64,000 nucleotides of DNA from Marinomonas profundimaris (lineage in GTDB: Bacteria > Pseudomonadota > Gammaproteobacteria > Pseudomonadales > Marinomonadaceae), in contig NZ_AYOZ01000034.1 in the NCBI RefSeq assembly GCF_000508165.1, positions 186,001-250,000 of the forward strand, in the 5' to 3' direction. Below are positions 44,649 through 54,708 of the stretch, in pieces. Positions within the stretch are counted from its first letter, which is position 1; each line of letters begins with the position of its first letter. The position numbers and the translations under genes are program-made. The notes below the pieces were generated by a model. That model was not told the DNA's origin, made no database searches, and saw only the letters and a list, made by a program, of their open reading frames with translations.

Positions 44649-45521
44649 TTACTTCCAATAAAGACACATTGGATTATCGACCAATAACGCTTGTTGGAGC
44701 GCTTGTGTTGGCGCGATATGAGGAATGACATCCACAAGGTGACCGTCATTTGGCGCTTCTACCTTCATATTTGGGTGCGGCCAATCCGTGCCCCACAAAA
44801 CACGATCAGAGAACTTCTCAACTAACGTACGCGCAAAAGGATATACATCGGAATAATCTGGCGCGTGCTGTGTTAAACGCTCTGGGCAGCTCACCTTACA
44901 CCAAACATTGTCGTTGTCTGCCATGAAGTTAACAAAGCGCTGGAAGTCAGGATGATCAACGCCATTTTTCACATTCGGGGTGCCCATGTGATCCACAACA
45001 ATCGTCGTGTTCAACGCTTTCAAGAAAGGGATCAAATCTTCTAGATCGGCGGCTTCAAAATACACCACGATGTGCCAACCAAAAGGACGAATTTTTTCCG
45101 CAATCGAGAAAAACACGTCTCGTGGCGTGCTGTCGACAAGACGTTTAACAAAATTAAAACGTACGCCTCGAACACCCGCCGCGTGCATTTTTTCAATTTC
45201 TTCATGGGTTATTGAATCATCAACAAACGCCACCCCACGAGCTAAATCCCCTGCGGTTTCTAACGCATCGATCAACGCAGCGTTGTCGGTGCTATGACAA
45301 GACGCTTGAACAATCACGTTACGGGAAAAGCCCAAATGATCACGCAAGGCAAACAACTGCTCTTTTGACGCATCGCACGGCGTGTATTTACGTTTTGGGT
45401 GATAAGGAAATTTATCCGCTGGACCAAAAACGTGACAATGCGCATCCACCGCACCCGCTGGCGCCTTGAACGTCGGCTTGCTTGGAGCAGAGTGAAATGG
45501 AATATAATCTTTGTCCATCAT
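44649..45521 (-). CDS. ligI: 2-pyrone-4,6-dicarboxylate hydrolase
   Basis: Opens the lactone to 4-oxalomesaconate. It is a 290-residue amidohydrolase-superfamily enzyme. VDAHCHVFGP begins the barrel; QASCHSTDN, RFNFVKRLVD, DHMGTPN and WGTDWPHPN follow in the order found in LigI. The ATG at 45521 has AGGT upstream (a TTG at 45527 is also in frame). Member of the ligJ-ligK-tautomerase-ligI-ligA-ligB operon. Confidence 0.93.
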   Translation of the reverse strand: MMDKDYIPFHSAPSKPTFKAPAGAVDAHCHVFGPADKFPYHPKRKYTPCDASKEQLFALRDHLGFSRNVIVQASCHSTDNAALIDALETAGDLARGVAFVDDSITHEEIEKMHAAGVRGVRFNFVKRLVDSTPRDVFFSIAEKIRPFGWHIVVYFEAADLEDLIPFLKALNTTIVVDHMGTPNVKNGVDHPDFQRFVNFMADNDNVWCKVSCPERLTQHAPDYSDVYPFARTLVEKFSDRVLWGTDWPHPNMKVEAPNDGHLVDVIPHIAPTQALQQALLVDNPMCLYWK

Positions 45522-45561
45522 GTTCAAATACCTATTTTAAAATTCGTTAAATCGTCAGCAC

Positions 45562-46650
45562 TTATAGGCCGTTACTATGCGCAAAGACTTGCCCATCAAA
45601 CAGCTTTCTCGCGGTACGTAGAATCGCCGCCGAGCCAACATCGCCATTGTCTTCTTGATCCAAAATGACCGTCATGGCGCCAATCGGATGCTCCACATCC
45701 AAGGTCATGCGTGAAGCAGACTTAAACTTAGCCACTTCATTGGCGGGCGAGCCTTTTAATACCGCCGCCGTTGCAACACTCACCGCCCCCAAAACACCAA
45801 TAGAAGCATGACAACGATGTGGAATAAACGTGCGCGTTGAAATCGCACCGCCATTGGTTGCTGCACTCACCATGGTCATTTTAGGCACAGATTTGTCTTT
45901 CACATCGCCCAAATTCATCATCGGGCCGACCTGCAATCGAATCGATTCTAACTTTGCTCGCAGCGCATCATTGGCTTCGAGCTCTTCACGAGATTCTTGC
46001 CCTGTGATGCCCATATCAGCCGCACGCATAACCACCACTGGCATGCCGTTGTCGATACAGGTTACTGCCACGCCATCGATCACATCAACAATGTTACCAG
46101 TTGGCAATAACGCACCGCAGCTTGATCCCGCGGTATCTTGGAAAACAATCGGCACTGCCGCCGAAAAGCCAGGTACGCCGTCAATGCGAGCATCGCCTTC
46201 GTACTGCACTTCGCCGCCTTTAACCAATACACGAGCAACTGCGATTTGTCCGGTGTTTTCCATGAAGATTCGAACCGAGGTTTCCCCTTCAAGACCGTTC
46301 ACTAAACCACGCTCAATCGCAAACGGGGCAATACCCGCTAAAATATTGCCGCAGTTTTGTGCGTCCGTCACAATCGCCTGATCAACAAACACCTGCAGGA
46401 ACAAATAATCAACATCTGCGTCGTCGCGTTCCGACTTTTTCACCACGGCGACTTTAGAAGCAAGAGGATCCGCACCGCCAATGCCGTCAATTTGACGTTC
46501 ATCCGGCGAGCCCATTACACGCAATAAAAATTGCGCGCGCGCCTCGATATCCGTCGGCAAATCCGCCGCCAAAAAGTAAGCCCCTTTCGAGGTGCCGCCA
46601 CGCATCCACATGCAAGGCGCACTTTTTAGGACGCCAGATGCGTTAGACAT
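45562..46650 (-). CDS. galD: 4-oxalomesaconate tautomerase, PrpF family
   Basis: Interconverts keto and enol forms of 4-oxalomesaconate so that the hydratase can act. It has 362 residues and an isomerase fold related to diaminopimelate epimerase. Typical blocks are [51 protein letters not shown] and [18 protein letters not shown]. PrpF paralogues act on aconitate, but the lig context decides for GalD/LigU. The start overlaps the ligK stop by 8 bp. Confidence 0.88.
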   Translation of the reverse strand: MSNASGVLKSAPCMWMRGGTSKGAYFLAADLPTDIEARAQFLLRVMGSPDERQIDGIGGADPLASKVAVVKKSERDDADVDYLFLQVFVDQAIVTDAQNCGNILAGIAPFAIERGLVNGLEGETSVRIFMENTGQIAVARVLVKGGEVQYEGDARIDGVPGFSAAVPIVFQDTAGSSCGALLPTGNIVDVIDGVAVTCIDNGMPVVVMRAADMGITGQESREELEANDALRAKLESIRLQVGPMMNLGDVKDKSVPKMTMVSAATNGGAISTRTFIPHRCHASIGVLGAVSVATAAVLKGSPANEVAKFKSASRMTLDVEHPIGAMTVILDQEDNGDVGSAAILRTARKLFDGQVFAHSNGL

Positions 46651-47320
46651 ACTTAAGGCCTTTTTCTTTCAAACGTGGACGCATTTCATAGATGTCCAAG
46701 CCCAGTTCGCCATTTGCCATTCGAACGCGTTTTGCTTCTTCATTTACCATGCGTTTACGAGCAAGCTCTAACACTTCCGCGGCACTTTCACGACGCACAA
46801 CCACAACACCGTCGTCGTCTGCGACAATCACATCACCAGGGTTTACCAAAGCATCTGCGCACACCATAGGCACGTTAACAGAACCCACGGTTTCTTTAAT
46901 GGTGCCTTCAGAGAAAATGGCTTTTGACCAAACAGGAAAATCCATTTGACGAAGATCGCGCGTATCACGAACGCCGCCGTCGATGATCAGACCCACCACA
47001 CCGCGAGACTGAGCCGATGTCGCCAACAAGTCACCAAAAAAACCGTGATTAGAAGGCGATGTAGGTGCGAACACCATGACGTCGCCTGCTTTACACTGTT
47101 CAATCGCCACGTGCATCATCCAGTTGTCGCCCGCCGCACCGGAAATGGTGATTGCGGAGCCGGCAATGGTTTTGTCCATTTGAATCGGGCGCATGTAATG
47201 CGCAAGCAAACCAATACGACCTTGAGACTCATGGATCGTCGCCACGCCGCATTCTGCCAAACCATCGATCACTGCTTGGTCTGCGCGTTCGATATTTTGC
47301 ACAACAATATTATTTCGCAT
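46643..47320 (-). CDS. ligK: 4-carboxy-4-hydroxy-2-oxoadipate aldolase
   Basis: Last step of the pathway, cleaving CHA to pyruvate and oxaloacetate; family members also decarboxylate oxaloacetate. The protein has 225 residues and an RraA-like fold. Catalytic and metal-site residues are in [17 protein letters not shown] and [15 protein letters not shown]. It lies second in the operon, 29 bp after ligJ. Confidence 0.92.
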   Translation of the reverse strand: MRNNIVVQNIERADQAVIDGLAECGVATIHESQGRIGLLAHYMRPIQMDKTIAGSAITISGAAGDNWMMHVAIEQCKAGDVMVFAPTSPSNHGFFGDLLATSAQSRGVVGLIIDGGVRDTRDLRQMDFPVWSKAIFSEGTIKETVGSVNVPMVCADALVNPGDVIVADDDGVVVVRRESAAEVLELARKRMVNEEAKRVRMANGELGLDIYEMRPRLKEKGLKYV

Positions 47321-47349
47321 GATTTTTTATTCCCTTGTAATCGAAAGTC

Positions 47350-48357
47350 TTACGCTTTTAATCGTGAAAAGACACGACGCGCATTACCTTCAAAGATGGC
47401 TTGTTTCTGCTCAGCATTCAACGCCGTGTTGTTATCGATGTAACGCTTAGTATCATCAAAATAATGGCCCGTTTCTGGGTCAATACCCCGTACGGCACCA
47501 ATCATTTCAGAAGCGAATAAGATGTTTTTCGTTGGAATAATGTCCAATAGCAAATCAATGCCGCGCTGATGGTAGACGCAAGTATCAAAGTAGACGTTAT
47601 TCAACACGCGCTCAGCCAGATCAAAACCTTGATCTTGCGCCATGCCGCGGAAACGTCCCCAATGGTAAGGCACCGCACCGCCACCATGTGGAATGATGAT
47701 TTTCAGTTCAGGGAAATCTTTAAACACATCCGACATCATGAGCTGTTGGAAACCAGTCGTATCAGCCCCCAGATAATGTGAACCTGTTGTGTGGAAACAG
47801 TCATTACAAGCGGCACTTACGTGAATCATCGCAGGAATGTCGTATTCACACATTTTTTCGTAGATAGGGTAAAAAGAACGATCGCCCAACGACTTATCTT
47901 GCCAGTAACCGCCGCTTGGATCCGGATTCAAGTTGATGCCAAGGAATCCCATTTCTTCAATGGTACGGACAATTTCGCCGACAGACTTAGCAGGATCAAC
48001 ACCAGGAGATTGAGGCAATTGCGCAACAGGTGCAAAGTTTTCTGGGAATAAGTCACACACGCGACGAATTAAGTCGTTTTGATGTTCCGTCCAATATTGG
48101 CTCGTGTATTCATTGCCAATGTGGTGTCCCATCCAACTCGCACGCGGAGAAAAGATGGTTAGGTCCGTGCCTCGCTCTTGTTGCAAACGCAGCTGGTTAT
48201 TAATAATGCTGTCACGAATTTCGTCATCCGACACTATGACTTTGCCCTTTTCACCGGTAAAAGAAGGGTCTTTAGCAACCTCAGCTTTCTGCTTATCTCG
48301 GTACTCACCAACACCGGGCGGTGTTGTCGTGTAATGTCCATGGCAATCTATAATCAT
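47350..48357 (-). CDS. ligJ: 4-oxalomesaconate hydratase
   Basis: Adds water to 4-oxalomesaconate to give 4-carboxy-4-hydroxy-2-oxoadipate. It is a 335-residue amidohydrolase-fold protein. IIDCHGHYTTTPP opens the barrel; IPHGGGAVPYHWGRFRG, FDTCVYHQ and FASEMIGAVRGIDPETG match LigJ. First gene of the six-gene operon. Confidence 0.93.
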   Translation of the reverse strand: MIIDCHGHYTTTPPGVGEYRDKQKAEVAKDPSFTGEKGKVIVSDDEIRDSIINNQLRLQQERGTDLTIFSPRASWMGHHIGNEYTSQYWTEHQNDLIRRVCDLFPENFAPVAQLPQSPGVDPAKSVGEIVRTIEEMGFLGINLNPDPSGGYWQDKSLGDRSFYPIYEKMCEYDIPAMIHVSAACNDCFHTTGSHYLGADTTGFQQLMMSDVFKDFPELKIIIPHGGGAVPYHWGRFRGMAQDQGFDLAERVLNNVYFDTCVYHQRGIDLLLDIIPTKNILFASEMIGAVRGIDPETGHYFDDTKRYIDNNTALNAEQKQAIFEGNARRVFSRLKA

Positions 48358-48979
48358 GTTACTGCTCTCTATTCTTATTTAAGGTAACAAAGTGCTGCGC
48401 GACAGAAGTGAATAAAGCCATTCCATCACAATCTGTTGAGAGTATTCTTTCATGGGGACAATTTGGCTATTTCAATTTAGCCGAAAGGGTATTGTATTTT
48501 GATATAGGTGTTTTTTAGTACAGATAAGACATCTGCTCATTTGAGTTATTTTTCTTGAATAATCGAACCCCATTTCTTTTTTCTCCCACGCTTCATTTCG
48601 AAAATCATATTGATATATATGGCTTTTTTCAAACTCCCCTAGCGATAATGTTTTTTGTATTCCCTTTTCGATATACGAGAGTCATAAAAAATTCATTTCT
48701 AAAAATGCAAAAATTACGACACTTTGGTGCGGTTGCTTGGCAAAGCAGTCCTAAAAACACATATCTCATGGTTCAAAACAACAGAAATCTAAACTGGGTT
48801 TCTGTAGTTGCGTACCCATAAGAAAAAATATAGGGTATTTTTAAAATGATCCTATATTATTTAGGGGCTTAAAGCGCTGGTTACGAATACGAGACAGCCT
48901 ACCTCATGACGACCTTGGGGTAGAAAATACAAAAATAAAACGATCGGGACACTTAAGATCCCAGCCTGGAGACGTAAAA
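48358..48979. other. Divergent intergenic region between ligJ and the TRAP operon
   Basis: 622 bp, AT-rich. An 88-codon open frame at 48555-48821 has no ribosome binding site and no recognisable sequence, so I do not count it. An inverted repeat AATATAGG (48827-48834) and CCTATATT (48851-48858), spacing 16, lies about 120 bp before dctP and is a candidate operator. Promoters for both flanking operons must lie here. Confidence 0.5.
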
Positions 48980-49993
48980 ATGAATCTAACCAAAAAAATC
49001 ACCCTCGGTTTAATGGCAGCGGGTGCAGTCAGTGCCGTTAGCGCAGCAGACCTTACTCTTACTATTGGCCACGTTGACCCTCAAGATTGGACATCGTCAA
49101 AAAAAGGCGCCGCTACTGAGGTCTTTAAAAACCTCGTTGAAGCTGAGTCCGGTGGTCGTATCGAAGTCAATGTATACCCTTCTGGCCAGCTTGGTGGTGA
49201 AACAGACCTTGTTCAATCCGCTCAAGAAGGCACACTTAGCATGGCCATGGTGTCTGGCGCTTTTGCTAAAGTCTGTAAAGAAGCCGCTGTCCTAGAAATT
49301 CCATACTTATTCCCATCAGCCCCAATCGCATGGGAAGTATTAGATGGTGAATTCGGTAAAGCATTGTCTCAACATTGCCTAGAAGAAAGTGGATTACGCA
49401 CACTAGCGTATGGCGAAACAGGCTTTCGTAACTTCACTAACTCAAAACGTGCGGTTGCAGAACCTAAAGACATGAAAGGGCTGAAAATTCGCGTTCAAAC
49501 TTTGCCTTTGTACGTTGAAATGGTAAAAGCGATGGGCGCAGAGCCAACGCCAATCGCATGGCCTGAAGTACCATCCGCCCTAACAACTGGCGTTGTTGAT
49601 GGTCAAGAAAACCCAATCAGTGTGATTGAAGCGAATAAATTCTATGAGTTCCAAAAATACTTAACACTAGACGGTCACGTCTATGGCACAGACTTCTTGC
49701 TAATGAATGAAGAACTGTATCAATCATTGAGCGACGCAGATCGCGCCATCATTAACCGCGCAGCGAAAGTAGCCGGAACATTGGGCCGTGCCGTACAGCA
49801 ATTCAACTCCGCAAAAGGGCTAAAATCATTGGCTAAAAATGGCATGGTGATCACCACTCCAACGCCAAGCCAAATGGCGAAGTTCCGTGATGCTGCACAA
49901 CCAGCCGTGATCAATTGGCTGAAAGGTGAGGTACAACCAGAGTGGATTGAACGTGCTCAAATGTCTGTAAAGGTTGTTAGTAACTCGCAATAA
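48980..49993 (+). CDS. dctP: TRAP transporter solute-binding protein (DctP family)
   Basis: A 337-residue periplasmic receptor. Residues 1-22 are a signal peptide ending AVSA. The mature part contains VYPSGQLGGETDLVQS, a typical substrate-contact region, and MKGLKIRVQTLPLYVEMVKAMGA with the conserved Arg that binds the ligand carboxylate. TRAP receptors bind organic acids; the neighbouring lig operon suggests an aromatic or related acid (inference). A hairpin and the dctQ and dctM genes follow. Confidence 0.92.
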   Translation: MNLTKKITLGLMAAGAVSAVSAADLTLTIGHVDPQDWTSSKKGAATEVFKNLVEAESGGRIEVNVYPSGQLGGETDLVQSAQEGTLSMAMVSGAFAKVCKEAAVLEIPYLFPSAPIAWEVLDGEFGKALSQHCLEESGLRTLAYGETGFRNFTNSKRAVAEPKDMKGLKIRVQTLPLYVEMVKAMGAEPTPIAWPEVPSALTTGVVDGQENPISVIEANKFYEFQKYLTLDGHVYGTDFLLMNEELYQSLSDADRAIINRAAKVAGTLGRAVQQFNSAKGLKSLAKNGMVITTPTPSQMAKFRDAAQPAVINWLKGEVQPEWIERAQMSVKVVSNSQ

Positions 49994-50014
49994 GCTATTC
50001 GTTTGAAATCAGGA

Positions 50015-50043
50015 GGCCGACAGCGATTTAATTTCTGTCGGCC
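50015..50043 (+). promoter_or_regulatory. Intercistronic hairpin between dctP and dctQ
   Basis: A 9-bp GC-rich stem GGCCGACAG/CTGTCGGCC (50015-50023 with 50035-50043) without a T-run, placed between the receptor gene and the membrane-subunit genes. Such hairpins often stabilise or partly end the receptor mRNA so the receptor is made in excess. Confidence 0.6.
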
Positions 50044-50073
50044 ACCTTTCCTTTGTCACAACCCGGAATCACC

Positions 50074-50547
50074 ATGAAACGCCTCTACAAGAAAGTCCTC
50101 TCCATCTTAACTGGCACCTCCCTATTCGTTATTTTTGGCGTTATTTTAGTCAGTAGCATGAGTCGCTATTTATTAAATTCACCGATTCAATGGAGTGAAG
50201 AAGTAGCGAAATACGCCATGATTTACGGCACCATGTTTGGCATGGCGCTGTGTTATTTAGAAGGCATACATATTCGTTTTACGTTTTTAGAGGATTTGGT
50301 TTCCGATAAGATCCGCCACTTTCTTCATTTTATTTCTGACGCTATCGCCCTTATTAGTGGCGGAGTGATCGCCTATTCTGGTTACCTTTTCATGATGAAA
50401 CGAGGCGGCATAAAAGCGCCGGGGACGGGCATTGAAATGTATTATTTTCAAGTCGCCATGGTCATCGGTGGCCTGTGCCTTATTATTGCAGCACTCATTC
50501 GACTCGCCGCGTATTTCCAACCTAAATCATCCGTAGAAGGACAATAA
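50074..50547 (+). CDS. dctQ: TRAP transporter small membrane subunit (DctQ family)
   Basis: A 157-residue protein with four helices. The helix-2 region SPIQWSEEVAKYAMIYGTMFG is the DctQ hallmark. The ATG at 50074 with GGAA upstream is chosen over a TTG at 50053. It ends two bases before dctM. Confidence 0.9.
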   Translation: MKRLYKKVLSILTGTSLFVIFGVILVSSMSRYLLNSPIQWSEEVAKYAMIYGTMFGMALCYLEGIHIRFTFLEDLVSDKIRHFLHFISDAIALISGGVIAYSGYLFMMKRGGIKAPGTGIEMYYFQVAMVIGGLCLIIAALIRLAAYFQPKSSVEGQ

Positions 50548-50549
50548 TC

Positions 50550-51818
50550 ATGCTAGGTTTCGGAATTCTTATTGTTCTTTTGGTGATTGGTAGCCCTATT
50601 GCCTTTGCTATTTTATTGGGTGTTGTGGGTCATGTTTACACTCTTCCATTCAATGTAAGTTTAGTGGCACAACGCATTTTCAGCGGGCTGGACTCGTTTT
50701 CAATTCTGGCCATTCCCTTATTCGTTCTAGCGGGTGAGTTAATGAACGAAAGTGGTATAACAGGCCGCATTATTAACTTTGCAAATGCCTTAGTTGGCCA
50801 TATGCGCGCTGGCCTTGCTCATGTCAATATTTGGGCGTCGGTAATTTTTGCTGGGCTTTCTGGTTCTGCCGTTGCGGACACATCGGCACTGGGTCGTGTG
50901 TTTATTCCGACGATGGAAAAAGAAGGCTATCCGCGTGCGTTTGCAGCGGCACTAACAGCCGCATCGTCGGTTATCGGTCCGATGATTCCACCCAGCATTC
51001 CGGTGATTATTTACGCTTTAATCACCACCGGCGTGTCGGTTCCCGCTCTTTTCCTTGCTGGTGTCACACCAGGTTTATTCCTCGCTGTTGGCTTGTCCGT
51101 TTACGTGTATTTTTTTGCGGGCCATTACGCACCAATAAAAGCAAAGCTGTCCGTCAAAGAACGCTTAAAAGCCTTTGTGGATGCGTGGATTCCTTTGTTC
51201 ATGCCCGTCTTCATTGTGGGCTCTATCCTAACGGGTATCGTTACGCCAACTGAGGCCGCGGCATTTGCCGCCGCGTACGCATTGTTAGCGGGTATATTCA
51301 TTCTTAAGAGCTTGAAGCTATCGGACTTGCCTCGCGTCTTCATTCGAGCGATGCGCGATTCTTCTGTGATATTGATTGTGATCGGCGTGGTTGCCGCAGC
51401 AAATTGGCTACTAACTTTCTCTCGAGTGCCTCAAACGGTAAGTCAAATGGTACTAGAACAAGTGTCTAGCCCGTGGATGTTCTTGATTCTAGTCAACGTC
51501 ATTTTGTTGGTTGTGGGGCTCTTTCTTGAAGGGATCGCCGCCATGCTGATATTGCTGCCGATTCTACACCCTATCGCTATGAGCTTGGGTATTGATCCGG
51601 TTCACTTTGGTATTGTGGTAATTTTTAACTTAATGATTGGCCTTGTGACACCACCGATGGGCATTTGCTTATTTGTCTCGAATTCCATTGCCAATGTCGG
51701 TATCGCCGCGATTTCAAGACAGATCATGCCGTTGTTCTTAGTGGAATTAGCAGTCTTGATATTAATCACCTTTGTTCCAAGTACGGTGACCTTCTTGCCG
51801 ACGCTATTCGGGTACTAA
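50550..51818 (+). CDS. dctM: TRAP transporter large membrane subunit (DctM family)
   Basis: A 422-residue transport subunit with about 12 helices, sodium-coupled by family. Landmarks are FAGLSGSAVADTSALG, ASSVIGPMIPPSIPVIIYA and the late GLVTPPMGICLFV. It completes the dctPQM operon and is followed by a bidirectional terminator. Confidence 0.93.
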   Translation: MLGFGILIVLLVIGSPIAFAILLGVVGHVYTLPFNVSLVAQRIFSGLDSFSILAIPLFVLAGELMNESGITGRIINFANALVGHMRAGLAHVNIWASVIFAGLSGSAVADTSALGRVFIPTMEKEGYPRAFAAALTAASSVIGPMIPPSIPVIIYALITTGVSVPALFLAGVTPGLFLAVGLSVYVYFFAGHYAPIKAKLSVKERLKAFVDAWIPLFMPVFIVGSILTGIVTPTEAAAFAAAYALLAGIFILKSLKLSDLPRVFIRAMRDSSVILIVIGVVAAANWLLTFSRVPQTVSQMVLEQVSSPWMFLILVNVILLVVGLFLEGIAAMLILLPILHPIAMSLGIDPVHFGIVVIFNLMIGLVTPPMGICLFVSNSIANVGIAAISRQIMPLFLVELAVLILITFVPSTVTFLPTLFGY

Positions 51819-51858
51819 GGCGCTGAGCTAATTATTGATGATTAAAAATATCAGGCAT

Positions 51859-51889
51859 AAAAAAACGACGCATATTGCGTCGTTTTTTA
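51859..51889. terminator. Bidirectional terminator between dctM and the peroxiredoxin gene
   Basis: ACGACGCA/TGCGTCGT stem (51865-51872 with 51876-51883), TAT loop, A-run on the left and T-run on the right. Confidence 0.92.
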
Positions 51890-51916
51890 AATTCAATACG
51901 CCGTCTTTCTTACGAT

Positions 51917-52396
51917 TTACAGCTGAGACAACACATATTCAGCAGAACTGACTTTGTACTCGCCCGGTTCATCCAGCCATAACTCCTGCACGATGCCGTT
52001 GGTAACCAACATAGCGTAGCGAAGGCTGCGGATGCCCATTTTAGCCGCAGAGATGTCTAGTTCCATCCCCATAGAGCAAGTCAGCTCAGCCAAGCCGTCA
52101 GACGCCATCATTAAGTGCTCTGCGTTGTTCGCTTGACCCCAAGCGTTCATCACAAAAACATCGTTCACAGAAAGACAAATAATATCATCAATGCCTTTTG
52201 CTTTTAGATCATCATAATGAACAACATAACCCGGTAAATGGCTGGCGCTACACGTTGGTGTAAACGCACCAGGAACCGCAAACATCAATACGGTTTTTCC
52301 AGAAAAGAACTCCGTTACATCGATCGTCTCAGGCCCTTCTTCTCCCATGATTTGAAACGTACCATGGGGCAGCATATCGCCAACAAGAATAGACAT
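51917..52396 (-). CDS. Peroxiredoxin (Prx5/glutaredoxin-type)
   Basis: A 159-residue thiol peroxidase. The peroxidatic Cys is in PGAFTPTCSASHLPGY, the Prx5 signature. A second Cys (ELTCSMGMELD) could be resolving. CLSVNDVFVMNAWG and RSLRYAMLVTNGIV complete the fold. No fused glutaredoxin domain. It converges with dctM. Confidence 0.9.
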   Translation of the reverse strand: MSILVGDMLPHGTFQIMGEEGPETIDVTEFFSGKTVLMFAVPGAFTPTCSASHLPGYVVHYDDLKAKGIDDIICLSVNDVFVMNAWGQANNAEHLMMASDGLAELTCSMGMELDISAAKMGIRSLRYAMLVTNGIVQELWLDEPGEYKVSSAEYVLSQL

Positions 52397-52457
52397 AGAT
52401 TTTCTCCAGAGAAATTAAGTTATGCCAATCTTAACGCAATCTCCCTGAGAAAACTCA

Positions 52458-54434
52458 TTAAACAATCTTAAACTGGCTCAGTAAGTGCTTCTGATGAGAC
52501 GCCAACTTCGACAAGCCTTCACTGTCTTTCTCACTTTGATCCGAGCCCAATGCCGCCTCTTCAGACATCGCGGATATCTCCAACACATTTTGCTTTATCT
52601 CTAGCGAAACAGCAGACTGCTCTTCTGCTGCTGCCGCAATTTGCGTGCTCAAGTCTCGAATTTCTTCCATGCTGCTTTGCAATTCTGCCAATGACAAGCC
52701 AACGGTACGAGCTTCTTCTGCACTGGTATTCGCGCTCTTACGGCTTTCCGCCATACTGTCTACCGTTTTTGTCACGCCTTGCTGTAACTGAATAATGACT
52801 TGTTGGATTTCTTCGGTAGAGCTGTGCGTTCGCGTTGCTAAGGTACGGACCTCATCCGCCACCACAGAAAATCCACGACCTTGTTCGCCAGCACGTGCCG
52901 CTTCAATCGCCGCATTAAGCGCCAATAAGTTGGTTTGTTCAGCGATTTCTTGGATAACATCTAATATGCGATCAATGTTTTTGGAGTGTTCATCGAGCTG
53001 ATTAACGACCGTGGTCGATTCTTCAATTTTTGAAAGGAGTCGTTCTATTTGCTTAATATTCGAGTCCATCAACGAGCGATTCTGATTGGCTCGTTGGTCG
53101 ACAGATTGAATTTGGTGCAGAATCACTTCTGAACTTTTGGCCACTTGATCTACCGCCGCCACCATTTCTGTCATAGACGACGCGACTTCTGTCGTTCTAT
53201 CATTCTGAGCGCCCATCAAGCGTTTTGATTCGGCGGCCAAACGCACATTACTTGCGGCCGATTCTGCAACGTCATTCGACACTTTATCGATGTCCGCCAT
53301 CACGTTTTGTAATTTCGCCACCAAGCCATTAACCCAACCGGATAATTCGCCAAATTCGTCTTTGGTTTTCACCGCGCTGCGCTGCGTGAAATCGCCATCC
53401 GCAATTTTGCCTAACACATTCATCACTTCTTTTAATGGAAGACGAATGCTTCGACTAACCCACAACGCCACCAGCACAGCAATCACAATAGAAACCACCA
53501 ATACGATTTCTATAATCAATGTGGACAATGACGCGGCGGCACTGGCTTCACTTTTGGCCTCGCGGCTCATTTTTTCGGTTTCAGACAAAAGTTGTTCCAC
53601 GGAAGCGTTCACGGCTTCCATGCTGTCCGACAACTGTTTCGCCAGTACTTCAGACTCTTGAGACAAACGCGTATTTTCATACTGTTTCGCCACAACGCCT
53701 TCTTCTGAAGAAACGCCCAGCTCTACTTCATTCACTAAATCATTGATATTGTCGTCTTTCACATACGACTGTTTGTCTTTAAGGCTCGAAATAATGGTCG
53801 CCATTTCATCTCGAAACTCCTGCATTCTATCCAAACCACGTACATCGAAATAATCGTTTACCGATACTTGTAAGCTCTGTATTTGACTGTGCATATAGGA
53901 AGCGGCAAACTTAATTTCAGACGTGTCGCCATCGGTTTGCAACATGTCTAGATCTTCCGATGCAAAATTAATGGCGTCTTTTAAATCCAGTTTTTCATCC
54001 GGGACAACCGCCTGCAGTTCTAACATTTTTTTATGATTAGAAAAGGCCACATCGGTGTAACCAAAAAAGTTCTCAACTTCTGCATTGATGTCCCTCAATG
54101 CTTGTTCCATTGCAGGAAGGCCTTCAAGTTGACCAGACAGTTGCTCAGACACATCAATAAACTCTTGTTTATGAAGTGAAAAAGCTTCTGAAAGCGTTTC
54201 TAATGAGTCCGGTGTTTTACTCAGTAAATATTGTAAAACGGCGGCATTCGATAGGCTTAAATCGTCTTTTAACGCATTACTCGTAGACGAAATTGTCGCG
54301 ACTCTTCCTGTAACAACATTTAGACGGTCTTCAATTTTGTTAATGCCGACAAAACCAGACGCAGCGATCATTACTAACAGCAGCAATAAAACACCAAAAC
54401 CAAATAAAATCCTTTGAATAACAGACAACGACAT
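52458..54434 (-). CDS. Methyl-accepting chemotaxis protein
   Basis: A 658-residue transmembrane receptor. Helices span about 9-29 and 306-330. The long, mostly helical periplasmic domain (30-305) resembles the helical bimodular sensor type. A HAMP domain is about 332-385 ([23 protein letters not shown]). The signalling hairpin carries [18 protein letters not shown] and [19 protein letters not shown]. No C-terminal NWETF-type pentapeptide is present. Ligand unknown. Confidence 0.92.
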   Translation of the reverse strand: MSLSVIQRILFGFGVLLLLLVMIAASGFVGINKIEDRLNVVTGRVATISSTSNALKDDLSLSNAAVLQYLLSKTPDSLETLSEAFSLHKQEFIDVSEQLSGQLEGLPAMEQALRDINAEVENFFGYTDVAFSNHKKMLELQAVVPDEKLDLKDAINFASEDLDMLQTDGDTSEIKFAASYMHSQIQSLQVSVNDYFDVRGLDRMQEFRDEMATIISSLKDKQSYVKDDNINDLVNEVELGVSSEEGVVAKQYENTRLSQESEVLAKQLSDSMEAVNASVEQLLSETEKMSREAKSEASAAASLSTLIIEIVLVVSIVIAVLVALWVSRSIRLPLKEVMNVLGKIADGDFTQRSAVKTKDEFGELSGWVNGLVAKLQNVMADIDKVSNDVAESAASNVRLAAESKRLMGAQNDRTTEVASSMTEMVAAVDQVAKSSEVILHQIQSVDQRANQNRSLMDSNIKQIERLLSKIEESTTVVNQLDEHSKNIDRILDVIQEIAEQTNLLALNAAIEAARAGEQGRGFSVVADEVRTLATRTHSSTEEIQQVIIQLQQGVTKTVDSMAESRKSANTSAEEARTVGLSLAELQSSMEEIRDLSTQIAAAAEEQSAVSLEIKQNVLEISAMSEEAALGSDQSEKDSEGLSKLASHQKHLLSQFKIV

Positions 54435-54708
54435 AATCGACCTCTAAATTAAAACCCACGTGATATTTTCTTTGTGCTCACATTATCGAAAAGCACTCAT
54501 ATTGACATAGAAATGCTTATTTTCACGGAAAACTAACCAATCATACAGGAAAACAATAACACTTTATTGACAAACAATGCCGTACCCTCAACGTCAAATA
54601 CCCGCAAAAACAAATCCATGAACGTCACACCACATAAACCACATAGATTTCTTTCAACCCGCCAATCTGGTAAATTGGGGTTCTCTTTCTGAACTCGACT
54701 TGCACTTT

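Noticed and set aside
45562..46650. PrpF aconitate isomerase of the methylcitrate pathway
   Set aside because: Same family, but no prp genes nearby and overlap with ligK inside the lig operon favour 4-oxalomesaconate tautomerase.
48555..48821. An 88-codon plus-strand open frame between ligJ and dctP
   Set aside because: No ribosome binding site, composition follows the AT-rich intergenic DNA, no recognisable motif.
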